A DNA stretch of 64,000 nt from Amedibacterium intestinale (GTDB lineage: Bacteria; Bacillota_I; Bacilli_A; Erysipelotrichales; Erysipelotrichaceae), in the NCBI RefSeq assembly GCF_010537335.1, contig NZ_AP019711.1, positions 2,108,001 to 2,172,000 of the forward strand, given 5' to 3'. The stretch's first letter is position 1. Each line of letters opens with the position of its first letter. A model generated the notes under the pieces. The model was not told the origin of the DNA and did no database searches. It was given only the letters and a program-made list of their open reading frames with translations. This document shows positions 43,362-52,735 of this stretch, piece after piece. The position numbers and the translations under genes were made by a program.

Positions 43362-43670
43362 TTAAATAAAATATATTTTTGTTGTAGGATCTTGCTTTTT
43401 CAATATTGATAATATTTCAGGAAGTTCTTTTTCGTACTTTTCTTTAGAGGTTTTATAATAAGAACTATTGTTTTCGAATACATCAATTATTTGTTGTATA
43501 GTAACAAAATCTCTTTCTACATCTAAGTGTTTATAATTAAATGTAATTACCCAAATGCCTGTATCACAGGCATTTAGGTATGCATAGCCAGGTTCTGTAA
43601 TAGAAAGTGGTACGCAATCTATCATAATGTCATATCCTTTTAAAATATCTTGAATCTTCATATTAATCAT
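43362..43670 (-). CDS. Unknown small protein
   Basis: A 102-residue protein I do not recognise. It looks like a compact alpha/beta fold with no membrane segment (DILKGYDIMIDCVPLS, then AYLNACDTGIWVITFNY). Its ATG overlaps the stop of the ABC exporter gene by eight bases and follows GAAGGA, so it is translationally coupled to the exporter. It may be an accessory to the transporter. Existence is likely; function is unknown. Confidence 0.6.
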   Translation of the reverse strand: MINMKIQDILKGYDIMIDCVPLSITEPGYAYLNACDTGIWVITFNYKHLDVERDFVTIQQIIDVFENNSSYYKTSKEKYEKELPEILSILKKQDPTTKIYFI

Positions 43671-45402
43671 CTAATCCTTCAAATTGCAATCGGTAATAAT
43701 TAGCGTATACACCATTTTCTTTTAATAATTGTTCGTGAGTACCTCTTTCTTCCATACCATTTTCACCAATAACGATAATTTCATCTGCATGTCGAATCGT
43801 AGATAATCGATGGGCAATCGTAATACAAGTACGATTTTTTGCTAATTCTTCTAGACTCTTTTGAATATGTCTTTCGCTTTCATTATCCAAAGCGGAAGTA
43901 GCTTCATCTAAAATTAGGATTTTAGGATCTTTTAAGAATACGCGAGCAATTGAAATACGTTGTTTTTGACCTCCAGATAAACGTGTTCCACGCTCTCCAA
44001 CATAGGTATCATAACCATCAGGTAAACTCATAATAAAGTCATGGATATTAGCTTTTTTAGCCGCATCAATAATTTCTTCTTTGCTGGCATCGGGTCTTCC
44101 ATAGGCAATATTTTCTAAAATGCTGCCGGTAAATAAGTAAACATCCTGTTGAACGATACCAATTGCTTTTCTTAAGCTATTTAATGTTAGACTACGAATA
44201 TCTTTTCCATCAATAGTAATAGAACCTTCACATACATCATAAAAACGTGGCAGTAAAGAACAAATTGTTGTTTTACCTCCTCCACTTGGACCAACAAGGG
44301 CAATCGATTTACCTGCATCAATATGGATGTTTTCATTCTCTAAGACAGGTTCATCTGCATTATAAGAGAAAGAAACATTATGATAATCAATGACTCCTTC
44401 TACATCTGTTAGATCTTGTGCATCCACGCAATCACGAATTTCTGGTTTTGTTTCCATGACATCTAGGAAACGACGAAAACCTGAGAACCCTTTTTGAAAC
44501 ATTTCTGTAAATTCTACTAATACTTCGATTGGAGCTACAAAGATATTAATATATAAAGCATAGGTTGCCAAAGAAACAGGACTTAGTGTTCCCTGTGCAA
44601 TAAAGTATCCACCAGCAACTAGAATAGTAAGATATAACATTCCCTGAAAAAAGTTGTTACCTGCATGAAATCTACCCATACAGTGATAGTTGTTGATTTT
44701 TGAATGTAAGAACTGCAGATTGCTTTCAGAGAATTTATTTCTTTCAATATCTTCATTCGCAAAAGATTTTACTACACGTATTCCTGCCAGAGAATCTTGT
44801 AATCTAGCATTTACACCAGCAATCTTTTTACGATTATCCATAAAGGTTGCCTGCATTTTTTTGTTTTGTGCTAAAGAGAACAATAACATGCAAATGGTTA
44901 CAATCATAAGAATAATTGTTAAAGGCACATGTATATAAAGAAGTAATAGAAATGATCCAAATATCTTCAACAAAGAGATAAAAATATTTTCAGGACCATG
45001 GTGAGCAAATTCTGAAATGTCAAATAAGTCACTAACGAGTTTACTCATCATTTCACCAGTGTTATTTTCATCATAGTAAGAGAAAGATAAACGTTCAAAT
45101 TGATCAAACAGTTCCTGACGCATATCACTTTCCATTCTAGAACCCATGATATGCCCCTGAGCACTTACATAATAACGGCAAATACTGCGAATTACATACA
45201 TCACGAAAAGACCAATAGCTAAGTATAATAATCCTTTCATAATAGCGTCTTTGCTTTGTAGATAAAATGTAGCGTTTAAATAGTTTAAGATTTGTGGAAA
45301 TGCTAAATCGATTAAACTTATAACTAAAGCACAAAACATATCTAAAAAGAATATCGTTTTATATGGTTTATAATAACGAATGAATTTTTTCATTGTATTC
45401 AT
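43663..45402 (-). CDS. ABC exporter, fused membrane and ATPase domains
   Basis: A 579-residue half-transporter of the MsbA/LmrA/BmrA type that works as a dimer. The N-terminal half has six membrane helices. The ATPase half has Walker A LVGPSGGGKTT, Q-loop VQQDVYLFTG, signature TRLSGGQKQR, Walker B ILILDEATSALD and the switch histidine in TIAHRLSTI. I chose ATG 45402 after GAGGAGG; the open frame runs 95 codons further upstream across the divergent DUF2200 gene, but that part has no ribosome site and overlaps it. Substrate unknown. Confidence 0.93.
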   Translation of the reverse strand: MNTMKKFIRYYKPYKTIFFLDMFCALVISLIDLAFPQILNYLNATFYLQSKDAIMKGLLYLAIGLFVMYVIRSICRYYVSAQGHIMGSRMESDMRQELFDQFERLSFSYYDENNTGEMMSKLVSDLFDISEFAHHGPENIFISLLKIFGSFLLLLYIHVPLTIILMIVTICMLLFSLAQNKKMQATFMDNRKKIAGVNARLQDSLAGIRVVKSFANEDIERNKFSESNLQFLHSKINNYHCMGRFHAGNNFFQGMLYLTILVAGGYFIAQGTLSPVSLATYALYINIFVAPIEVLVEFTEMFQKGFSGFRRFLDVMETKPEIRDCVDAQDLTDVEGVIDYHNVSFSYNADEPVLENENIHIDAGKSIALVGPSGGGKTTICSLLPRFYDVCEGSITIDGKDIRSLTLNSLRKAIGIVQQDVYLFTGSILENIAYGRPDASKEEIIDAAKKANIHDFIMSLPDGYDTYVGERGTRLSGGQKQRISIARVFLKDPKILILDEATSALDNESERHIQKSLEELAKNRTCITIAHRLSTIRHADEIIVIGENGMEERGTHEQLLKENGVYANYYRLQFEGLDD

Positions 45403-45612
45403 ATAGTTCCTCCTCACATCCAGTAAATTATAAAACAAAATAAAGAAAACAGCCACTATAAAACAAGCCGTAAAGCATAATTTTTCGTTTGTTGAAGCAT
45501 AATATGAAAAGATACAGGGCAGAATATTTGAGAAGGATAACCTGTACATAGTAAAATAAAAAACGTTATGGTAGAATAGGGTTGAAAATAGATAGAACAG
45601 GAGTGTTGTATC

Positions 45613-45960
45613 ATGAACCATAAAATATTTACTGCCAGTTTCGCAAGTGTATATCCTTTGTATGTTCAAAAGGCAGAAAGAAAACATCGTACAAAAGAAG
45701 AAGTTGATACGATTATTTGCTGGCTTTGCGGATATGATAAAGAAACTTTACAGAATCAATTAGATAAACAGGTTGATTTTGAAACATTTTTTAACGAAGC
45801 ACCATGCATACATCCAAATGTTTCTTTAATTAAAGGTGTCGTGTGTGGGGTACGTGTAGAGGAAATTGAAGATCCGCTAATGCAGAAAATACGTTATCTG
45901 GATAAACTAATAGATGAACTTGCGAAAGGAAAATCAATGGATAAGATTTTACGAAAATAA
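45613..45960 (+). CDS. DUF2200 family protein
   Basis: A 115-residue cytosolic protein matching the conserved DUF2200 family over its whole length ([20 protein letters not shown], then [20 protein letters not shown]). No activity is established for the family. ATG after ACAGGAG. It lies 15 bases before a DUF1905 gene and is divergent from the ABC exporter. Confidence 0.85.
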   Translation: MNHKIFTASFASVYPLYVQKAERKHRTKEEVDTIICWLCGYDKETLQNQLDKQVDFETFFNEAPCIHPNVSLIKGVVCGVRVEEIEDPLMQKIRYLDKLIDELAKGKSMDKILRK

Positions 45961-45975
45961 ACAAGTGAGGTAAAA

Positions 45976-46263
45976 ATGAATAAAAAAATATATGAATATG
46001 ATGCGTGTATTCATTGTATCCCTGAAAAGGGAGGGGCATATGTTATCTTCCCATGGAATGTGAAAGAAGAGTTTGGGAAAGGCCGTGTTAAGGTACATAC
46101 AACATTTGATGGAGAACCATATGATGGAAGTGTTGTGAACATGGGATTAAAGAATCCGGATGGAAGCATTTGTTACATCATTGGTATTACAAAAGAAATT
46201 CGTCAAAAGATTCAAAAAAATGATAAAGATTTTGTACATATTACGATTCAGGAAAGAGAGTAG
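45976..46263 (+). CDS. DUF1905 family protein
   Basis: A 95-residue protein of the DUF1905 beta-barrel family (PEKGGAYVIFPWNVKEEFGK, then GRVKVHTTFDGEPYDGSVV). It is short, so only the DUF1905 core is present, without the YdeI-like extension found in longer members. It is co-transcribed with the DUF2200 gene; both families often occur in small stress-related operons, but roles are unproven. Confidence 0.85.
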   Translation: MNKKIYEYDACIHCIPEKGGAYVIFPWNVKEEFGKGRVKVHTTFDGEPYDGSVVNMGLKNPDGSICYIIGITKEIRQKIQKNDKDFVHITIQERE

Positions 46264-46275
46264 ATAGCGATATGA

Positions 46276-46311
46276 TAAAAACTGTAACAAAAAGATTGTT
46301 ACAGTTTTTTG
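46276..46311 (+). terminator. Intrinsic terminator
   Basis: AAAACTGTAACAA pairs with TTGTTACAGTTTT around AAAGA and continues into T residues. Confidence 0.88.
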
Positions 46312-46360
46312 GGTAAGAACTCAACTTATTCTTTGGTTAATCGAGAAATAATTCGTTGTT

Positions 46361-47233
46361 TTATATTTTTATAAAGCTAGTGGCTGTCATAAGCAGAGTA
46401 AGAACTAGAAATACGATGGAAACCCAATTCTTAAAGAAATAAGTGATATTTTTTCCTTTGTACAAGTGATAGTAATTTAAAATCATTGTTCTTTTTTTGA
46501 TGATTGTGGAAATGGTAAATATAATAAATCCAATAGATACTAATAAAAATATAGCTGAAATAACAACATTTTTCACAAAGAAAAGTTCAAAAATAGATAA
46601 ACTGTTATTTAGAAAGTGTATTAATATTCCAATGAGTACATTATTCGTTCGTATGACAGAATAAGAAATAACAATACTTAAGGCGAATACAGGAATAGCT
46701 TGTACTAGATTTCCATGAAGCAGGGCGAATAGAATACTTGTTGTGATAATCGCAAATACATTGCCATGTCGCTTTAATGCTTGAAGGATAAAGCCACGAA
46801 AGAATAATTCTTCAAAAACAGGCGCAATAACACAGACAGAAAGGATTATGATCATATTGTAAAAAGCATCATTTTTAAAGGATAAATCTGGCATTGTCAT
46901 TTGCAGATCAAACTGAAGTAATAGAAGGTTTATAAGATTTGTCAGGATTCCTAAAATCATTGAAGATCCAATACTAATGAGCGTATAGTAGAGAACTTTA
47001 GAAAATGATAAGTTAAGGTGTTTATCAAAAGGAATGGTTATTTCTAATTTTCTTGTATATCTTTTTATAAGAATAGGTATAACACAGATGGTTGTCAAAA
47101 TAGATAATAGCTGTATACTTAAATCTGCTTTAATACCAAGCCCTGCAAGAACAGCGGAAAATGGTATTGAAAAAAGCAGAGTTAATAAAAAATACATACA
47201 TAGAGATGTTGATACAGTTTTACATTCTTTCAT
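46361..47233 (-). CDS. CPBP-family intramembrane metalloprotease
   Basis: A 290-residue membrane protein with about eight hydrophobic helices. The three Abi/CPBP motifs are present: EELFFRGFILQALKR (catalytic glutamates), ILFALLHGN (His) and IHFLNNS (His/Asn). Relatives cleave prenylated or membrane-bound peptides or support bacteriocin immunity. I chose ATG 47233 after TGGAGG rather than the frame start at 47254. It lies just downstream of tyrA with 75 bases between, so it may be read through from the aro operon or have its own promoter. Confidence 0.88.
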   Translation of the reverse strand: MKECKTVSTSLCMYFLLTLLFSIPFSAVLAGLGIKADLSIQLLSILTTICVIPILIKRYTRKLEITIPFDKHLNLSFSKVLYYTLISIGSSMILGILTNLINLLLLQFDLQMTMPDLSFKNDAFYNMIIILSVCVIAPVFEELFFRGFILQALKRHGNVFAIITTSILFALLHGNLVQAIPVFALSIVISYSVIRTNNVLIGILIHFLNNSLSIFELFFVKNVVISAIFLLVSIGFIIFTISTIIKKRTMILNYYHLYKGKNITYFFKNWVSIVFLVLTLLMTATSFIKI

Positions 47234-47307
47234 AATTTCCTCCATTTTCCACATTTTAGTTACTGTGGATGCATTTTATAAAATTGTTTTTAAATATAGG
47301 ATGTTTG

Positions 47308-48156
47308 TTAACGATCAAATAGCTTTCTTCTTTTGGTAGATTGACGAAATAGAGTTTTTAACCCTTCTTCATCATGTTCTACTAATTTTGTTTTTAAGTT
47401 TTCTACTTCTTTCATAAAAGAATCAATTTCCTGAATTAAGATATCTTTATTTAAGAAAAAAAGTTCACTCCACATATTTTCGTTAATTTTCGCAATTCTG
47501 GTAAGATCTCGAAAACTGTCTCCTGTATAATCTACAAGATGGGTGTTGTCGTTTGTATTCATTAGCGATACGGCAATCACATGAGTTAGTTGAGATAAAA
47601 AGCCAATCATGGTGTCATGTTCTTCTAAAGTTAAGATACTAATGTGAGAAAATTCTAAGATGTGCGCAAGGTCTTTTAAACAGGAAATATCTTGCTGCGT
47701 GTTTTTGGCTGTTGGAGTTATGATAAAATTTGCACTGTGAAATATTGTATCATCTGCATTTTGAACACCACTTACTTCTTTTCCTGCCATCGGATGACTT
47801 GCACAGAAATGTAAATCATCGCGCAAAAAGTTTTGTATTTCTTCAACGATACCACTTTTTACACCACTGACATCACTAATGAATGCATGAGGTTTCATAT
47901 GCTTTTGATTGTTTTTGATCCATGTAACCATAGCTTTTGGATATAAGGCACTAATGATGATATCTGCTTGTTGAATAAGTGCTGTATCATATGTAGAACC
48001 ATGATCAATAAGATTGTTTTGTAAAGCATAGGAAATACTTTCTTCTTGTATATCAATGGCATCTACATGGTATCCTTTTTTCTTTAAACCCATTGCATAG
48101 CTTCCACCTATGAGCCCTAGACCTACTATGAGAAAACGTGTGTTCTGATCTATCAT
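47308..48156 (-). CDS. tyrA: Prephenate dehydrogenase
   Basis: Converts prephenate to 4-hydroxyphenylpyruvate with NAD(P) in tyrosine synthesis. The 282-residue protein has the Rossmann loop LIVGLGLIGGSYAMGL, the catalytic-site HPMAGKEVSGV, and the helical dimerisation domain with TGDSFRDLTRIA. There is no fused mutase or ACT domain; the mutase is on pheA. It overlaps aroA by four bases and is last of the leftward aro genes. Confidence 0.95.
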   Translation of the reverse strand: MIDQNTRFLIVGLGLIGGSYAMGLKKKGYHVDAIDIQEESISYALQNNLIDHGSTYDTALIQQADIIISALYPKAMVTWIKNNQKHMKPHAFISDVSGVKSGIVEEIQNFLRDDLHFCASHPMAGKEVSGVQNADDTIFHSANFIITPTAKNTQQDISCLKDLAHILEFSHISILTLEEHDTMIGFLSQLTHVIAVSLMNTNDNTHLVDYTGDSFRDLTRIAKINENMWSELFFLNKDILIQEIDSFMKEVENLKTKLVEHDEEGLKTLFRQSTKRRKLFDR

Positions 48157-49418
48157 ATATATTCCACCTTTCCTTGTATGGAAATAATATCTTCAAAAAA
48201 GGAAGGATAACTTTTATTGATAGCTTGTGCACCATCTATGATTATTTCTTTATTTGCACATAATCCTGCGATACATAATGCCATAACGATGCGATGATCA
48301 TTATGTCCATACAGTTCTTTTTCACAAACATATGTTTGATTTCCTTTTATATAAATATCATCTTCACCAGATCGTATATCGACATGAAACTTATGGAGTT
48401 CTTCTTCCATTGCCAAAATACGATCACTTTCTTTCATACGCAGTCTTTTCGCATGTGCAATATGTGTTTCCTTTTGTGCATACATACCAAGTACACATAA
48501 AATTGGTCCTAAATCTGGACAGTTTCCTAAATCAATATAGGAACCTTTAGGGATTCCTTTACGTACAAGATAACCTTCTTTTTTTTCTTCTACTTGTATA
48601 CCAAAGTCTTTTAAAATTGTCAGTATTTGTTTATCCCCCTGCCTAGATGATGGATTGACTCCTTTGATATATAAATCATTTTGTATAGAGGCAAGTACAG
48701 CAAAAAAGGCAAATTGAGAGAAATCTCCTTCTACGGTATAGTTACATGGTTTATATGTTTGATTGCCTGGTATATAGATAAGATTTTCTTCTTTAAAGTA
48801 AGCATGAATTCCAAAGGCTTCTAACATCTGCAATGTTAATTGTACATAAGATCGAGATTCAAAAGGGGGAAGAATTTGAATCGTAGAATCTTCTTTTAAT
48901 AAAGGAAGTGTAAATAATAGTCCACTGATAAACTGAGAACTAATATCTCCTTTTAATACAAAGTTGTCTGGTTTAAGCGAAGAGGATATACATATTTCAT
49001 CATTGTTTTGAAGGAAAGGCAAACCTTGTTTTTGAAAGATTTCTTCGTATACTTTTTGTGGGCGCTGCATAAGTCTTCCTTCTCCGCTAAAGGTGATGGG
49101 TTGATTACATAGGGAAAAAATCGGAATAAAAAAACGCAGGGTGGAACCAGATTCCTTACAATGAATATGCGTGTCCTTTATATGTTGAAAATCACAAATT
49201 CCATCAATATGAAGCGTATGTCCGTCTTGTTTGATGAGCGCTCCTAACTTTCGCATACCTTGGATTGTCGCAAGAATGTCTTGGGAGTAGTCTACATTGG
49301 ATATTACGCTATGGCCGTTTGTTAAAGAAGCACATATGATGGCACGATGGGCCATGCTTTTGCTTGGTGGTATCGTGATGCTTCCACTGCATGTAGAAGG
49401 TTTAATTTTTACTTTCAT
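48153..49418 (-). CDS. aroA: EPSP synthase (3-phosphoshikimate 1-carboxyvinyltransferase)
   Basis: Adds enolpyruvate from PEP to shikimate-3-phosphate. The 421-residue protein has IPPSKSMAHRAII at the N-terminus, KESGSTLRFFIPIF for substrate binding, and LRMKESDRILAM and YGHNDHRIVMAL near the C-terminus. The GSTLRF segment differs from the LGNAGTAMRP of class I enzymes. It overlaps aroF and tyrA by four bases at each side, so translation is tightly coupled. Confidence 0.95.
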   Translation of the reverse strand: MKVKIKPSTCSGSITIPPSKSMAHRAIICASLTNGHSVISNVDYSQDILATIQGMRKLGALIKQDGHTLHIDGICDFQHIKDTHIHCKESGSTLRFFIPIFSLCNQPITFSGEGRLMQRPQKVYEEIFQKQGLPFLQNNDEICISSSLKPDNFVLKGDISSQFISGLLFTLPLLKEDSTIQILPPFESRSYVQLTLQMLEAFGIHAYFKEENLIYIPGNQTYKPCNYTVEGDFSQFAFFAVLASIQNDLYIKGVNPSSRQGDKQILTILKDFGIQVEEKKEGYLVRKGIPKGSYIDLGNCPDLGPILCVLGMYAQKETHIAHAKRLRMKESDRILAMEEELHKFHVDIRSGEDDIYIKGNQTYVCEKELYGHNDHRIVMALCIAGLCANKEIIIDGAQAINKSYPSFFEDIISIQGKVEYI

Positions 49419-50437
49419 AAAAGATCCCTCCCTAAAACATGTGCAATCTTTCTTCCTTTTTCTACTAATGCATCAAATTTTTCTGGAAGTAAACTTTGTA
49501 CACCATCACTCATCGCATTTTCTGGATCATCATGAACCTCAATGATAAGTCCATCTGCACCTGCTGCGATGGCTGCCAAAGAGGCAGATTCTACCAGTTT
49601 CCAGTCTCCTGTGGCATGGCTTGGATCTATGATGATCGGCAGGTGTGTTTTTTCTTTGATGATAGGAATGACACTAAGATCTAATGTATTTCTTGTGTAT
49701 GGTTCAAAGGTTCGTATGCCTCGCTCACAGAAGATAACATTTGGATTTCCTTCTGACAGGATGTATTCTGCTGCCATGATCCATTCTTCAATTGTGTTGG
49801 CAAGTCCTCTTTTTAAAAGGATTGGTTTTTTTGTTTTTCCTACAGCTTTTAACAAGTCAAAGTTTTGCATATTGCGAGCACCAATTTGAATGACATCGAC
49901 ATGTTCGATGAATTCATCCAGCTTATCTGCACTCATAAGCTCACTAACGATAGGAAGTCCAGTTTTTTTACCTGCTTTTTCCATGGCGAGAATCCCTTGT
50001 GTTCCCATACCTTGAAAAGCATAAGGAGAAGTACGAGGTTTGTAGGCACCACCACGAAGCATACACGCACCTGCTTCTTTTACTTTATAGGCGATACGTT
50101 CAATCATTTCTTCACTTTCTACACTGCAAGGTCCTCCAATGACAACGATTGGTTTTTTTCCGCCAATGTGAATACCATTTACATCCACGATAGTATCCTG
50201 TGGATGAAACATACGGTTCGCAAGCTTATAAGGTGCCGCAATTCGCTGTACATGTTCTACATAAGGATTGGCTTCTATTTGATCTATATCAATACAGGAA
50301 GTATCTCCAACAATGCCAAATACATTATAGTTTTCTCCTATACTTTCATGTATTTGTAATCCTGCATCTTTAAATTTCTGCATTACATGCTCTATATCTT
50401 TTTTTGAAGCATGTTTTTTCATAGAGATAATCATCAT
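49415..50437 (-). CDS. aroF: DAHP synthase, type I-beta
   Basis: Catalyses the first shikimate step, joining PEP and erythrose-4-phosphate. The 340-residue protein has an N-terminal ferredoxin-like regulatory domain (about 1-70), known to bind aromatic end products in TM0343-type enzymes, and a barrel with GGPCSVESEEM, MLRGGAYKPRTSPYAFQG, LLKRGLANTIEEW and IDPSHATGDW. The regulatory domain implies feedback control in addition to the transcriptional attenuator upstream of aroB. It is five bases from aroC. Confidence 0.95.
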   Translation of the reverse strand: MMIISMKKHASKKDIEHVMQKFKDAGLQIHESIGENYNVFGIVGDTSCIDIDQIEANPYVEHVQRIAAPYKLANRMFHPQDTIVDVNGIHIGGKKPIVVIGGPCSVESEEMIERIAYKVKEAGACMLRGGAYKPRTSPYAFQGMGTQGILAMEKAGKKTGLPIVSELMSADKLDEFIEHVDVIQIGARNMQNFDLLKAVGKTKKPILLKRGLANTIEEWIMAAEYILSEGNPNVIFCERGIRTFEPYTRNTLDLSVIPIIKEKTHLPIIIDPSHATGDWKLVESASLAAIAAGADGLIIEVHDDPENAMSDGVQSLLPEKFDALVEKGRKIAHVLGRDLL

Positions 50438-50442
50438 AATTC

Positions 50443-51558
50443 CTACTTTCTTTTTCTGTTGTGCAACATGGAAAGGGTTGATTCTCTTTCCATGATAAGA
50501 TCTAATAACCCTATGGCAACCATACTGTCAATTACAACACGCGCACGATGTATGATAGCTGGATCATGTCTTCCCTGAATCTGCAGTTTTACAGGTTCAT
50601 GTGTTTCTTTATCAATTGTATCCTGCTGTTTATAAATAGATGGAGTAGGTTTGATAACACTGCGGATACAAATCGGCATTCCATTGGAAATTCCTCCATT
50701 GATTCCTCCATTATGGTTGGTAGCGGTTTTTACCTTTCCATCAAACAATATCGCATCATTTGCCTCACTTCCATAAAGCTTCGCAAAATCAAAACCTTCT
50801 CCAAATTCTACTCCTTTTACTGCCGGCACACTAAACAGTAGATGAGATATGTGACTTTCTATAGAATCAAAGAAAGGCTCTCCGATTCCTTCTGGCATAT
50901 GCAAGACACATGTTTCAATGATTCCTCCAACACTATCCCCCTGCATGGCAGCTTCTTCTATGACTTTGCGCATTTCTTCTGCTTTCTTTTGATTTAATAG
51001 CGCAAAATCACACTGGTTCATTTGTGATATCTGCTCTTCTAATATATCTTCTTTTGTGGAAAATTTATCATCTTTGATATGATGACACTGTAAGATATGA
51101 CTTCCAATTAGAATTCCTTTTTCTTTTAAAACCTGCATGGCAATCGCACCTGCAGCCACAAGAACAGCTGTTAATCTTCCACTAAAATGACCGCCGCCTC
51201 GATAATCCTGGTATCCCAGATATTTGATATCTGCTGTATAATCTGCATGAGAAGGACGAAGACGGTTTTTTGTCTTTTCGTAGTCATGACTTCTTGTGTT
51301 TGTATTTTCAATAAGAATCGTTAGGGGTGTACCTGTTGTATATCCTTCAAAATAACCACTGACGATATGAATTTCATCTGCTTCTTTTCGCTGTGTGCTG
51401 ATGTTTCCTTTTGCTTTTCTTTTTTCCATCTGCTGTTTTATAAAATCCAAATCTAAGGCAATTCCTGGGGCTAAGCCATCCATGACAGCACCAATACAAT
51501 CGCCATGACTTTCCCCAAATATTGTCACACTTAATTGATTTCCAAATGTATTTTTCAT
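50443..51558 (-). CDS. aroC: Chorismate synthase
   Basis: Makes chorismate from EPSP using reduced flavin. The 371-residue protein begins MKNTFGNQLSVTIFGESHG and has the signatures LRPSHADYTADIKY, YRGGGHFSGRLTA and GRHDPAIIHRARVV. I chose ATG 51558, preceded by GTGAGG, since the frame start at 51570 is a GTG inside that ribosome site. It is 15 bases from aroB. Confidence 0.97.
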   Translation of the reverse strand: MKNTFGNQLSVTIFGESHGDCIGAVMDGLAPGIALDLDFIKQQMEKRKAKGNISTQRKEADEIHIVSGYFEGYTTGTPLTILIENTNTRSHDYEKTKNRLRPSHADYTADIKYLGYQDYRGGGHFSGRLTAVLVAAGAIAMQVLKEKGILIGSHILQCHHIKDDKFSTKEDILEEQISQMNQCDFALLNQKKAEEMRKVIEEAAMQGDSVGGIIETCVLHMPEGIGEPFFDSIESHISHLLFSVPAVKGVEFGEGFDFAKLYGSEANDAILFDGKVKTATNHNGGINGGISNGMPICIRSVIKPTPSIYKQQDTIDKETHEPVKLQIQGRHDPAIIHRARVVIDSMVAIGLLDLIMERESTLSMLHNRKRK

Positions 51559-51573
51559 AAACGACCTCACTTA

Positions 51574-52572
51574 TTATAAATATTTCTTAATATCTTCAAG
51601 ATGCATATCCTCTAAGACTGCTTTTCCACATTCTTTGACTTTAACTATCGTAATTGTATCTCCATTTGCTTTTTTATCTTTGCATAAAAGCTGATATACT
51701 TTTTCTTTGTCAAAAGAGGGTAAAGCAGGCATATGCAGTTTTTTATAAACATTGAATACTCTTTCTTTTAATTTTTCATCTTCTATAAAATATAACATTC
51801 CCATGGATACACATTCTCCATGCAGGTAGCTATCTAAATGATAATAACTTTCAATCGCATGTCCAATCGTATGTCCAAAGTTTAAAATTTTACGTAACCC
51901 TAATTCTTTTTCATCTTGTTCTACAACTTTTTTCTTTACAAGCAGGGAACGATAAAGAATATCTTCCAAATGTTCTTCGATAGATTCACTTTCAAATAGG
52001 GCAAATAGCTCTTTATCCTGTATAAGACCTGCTTTCAAGGCTTCTACAAGACCATTTCGAAAATGACGGATAGGAAGGGTTTTTAAGGTATCTGGATCAA
52101 TAAAGACGGCTTTAGGCTGATAAAATGCCCCAATGATATTTTTTACTTCCTGTAGATTGATTGCGACTTTTCCACCAATGCTGCTGTCAATTTGTGACAG
52201 GGTCGTTGTAGGAATCTGAATAACATCAATACCACGCATATAACTTGCGGCTACATAACCGCTGACATCACCTACTACACCTCCGCCTAAGGCAACAATA
52301 CAGTCTTTTCTAGAAAATCCATGCGATAATAAATCCTCACACAACTCTTGAAAAACAGACAGGCTTTTGGATTCTTCTCCTTGTTTTATGATATGGATAT
52401 AGCCTTTCTGACATTGTTCCTGTACCGTCTTGGCATAAGATAAAGGAACACCATCATCTGTAATGATCATTACTTTACGTTTTAAATCTATATAATCACT
52501 AACTCGATACAGACATCCTCTTTCCAAAATAATATCATAACCGTTTTCTTTTAAATCTACATGAAGTTTCAT
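51574..52572 (-). CDS. aroB: 3-dehydroquinate synthase
   Basis: Cyclises DAHP to 3-dehydroquinate using NAD and a divalent metal. The 332-residue protein has ALGGGVVGDVSGYVAASYMRG, the metal and active-site segments IPTTTLSQIDSSIGGKVAIN and LNFGHTIGHAIE. I chose ATG 52572, six bases after AGGAGGG; an ATG at 52578 directly abuts that site. It is the first structural gene of the leftward aro operon and follows the leader attenuator. Confidence 0.95.
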   Translation of the reverse strand: MKLHVDLKENGYDIILERGCLYRVSDYIDLKRKVMIITDDGVPLSYAKTVQEQCQKGYIHIIKQGEESKSLSVFQELCEDLLSHGFSRKDCIVALGGGVVGDVSGYVAASYMRGIDVIQIPTTTLSQIDSSIGGKVAINLQEVKNIIGAFYQPKAVFIDPDTLKTLPIRHFRNGLVEALKAGLIQDKELFALFESESIEEHLEDILYRSLLVKKKVVEQDEKELGLRKILNFGHTIGHAIESYYHLDSYLHGECVSMGMLYFIEDEKLKERVFNVYKKLHMPALPSFDKEKVYQLLCKDKKANGDTITIVKVKECGKAVLEDMHLEDIKKYL

Positions 52573-52591
52573 AAACATCCCTCCTATAAAG

Positions 52592-52619
52592 AAAAAACAT
52601 CGCTATAAGTGAGCGATGT
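52592..52619 (-). terminator. Attenuator terminator in the aroB leader
   Basis: On the minus strand ACATCGCT pairs perfectly with AGCGATGT around CACTTAT, followed by TTTTTT. It ends about 20 bases before the aroB start codon, inside the leader transcript, so it must be bypassed for operon expression. Confidence 0.85.
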
Positions 52620-52626
52620 AATTGTA

Positions 52627-52678
52627 TTCGTTATAAAGAAGTGAAAAAGAACCATGAAATCAATGGCTTTATAACGAA
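52627..52678 (-). promoter_or_regulatory. Long inverted repeat of the aro attenuator
   Basis: TTCGTTATAAAG, which covers the last codons and stop of the leader peptide (52667-52678), is perfectly complementary over 12 bases to CTTTATAACGAA at 52627-52638. A ribosome finishing the leader would cover the first arm; one stalled on the Phe-Tyr-Tyr codons would leave it free. How this fold competes with the downstream terminator is not obvious: it ends eight bases short of the terminator stem, although a weaker TAATTTG/CAATTA extension reaches closer. Confidence 0.65.
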
Positions 52679-52713
52679 AAATTCAAATTATAATAAAATC
52701 GTTTAACAGACAT
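52669..52713 (-). CDS. Aromatic amino acid leader peptide of the aro operon
   Basis: A 14-codon open frame encoding MSVKRFYYNLNFSL and ending in TAA. It holds two Phe and two Tyr, three of them consecutive (Phe6-Tyr7-Tyr8). It starts about 15 bases after the predicted transcription start and is preceded by GTGAGAGTG as a modest ribosome site. Its stop codon is within the 12-bp inverted repeat, and an intrinsic terminator follows about 50 bases later, before aroB. This is the classic order for attenuation by stalled translation. It is too short for standard gene finding. The role is inferred. Confidence 0.7.
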   Translation of the reverse strand: MSVKRFYYNLNFSL

Positions 52714-52735
52714 GGTATCACTCTCACTTTTCTAT

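Noticed and set aside
45403-45687. N-terminal extension of the ABC exporter by 95 codons
   Set aside because: It crosses the divergent DUF2200 start region, has no ribosome site, and the ATG at 45402 has GAGGAGG at proper spacing.
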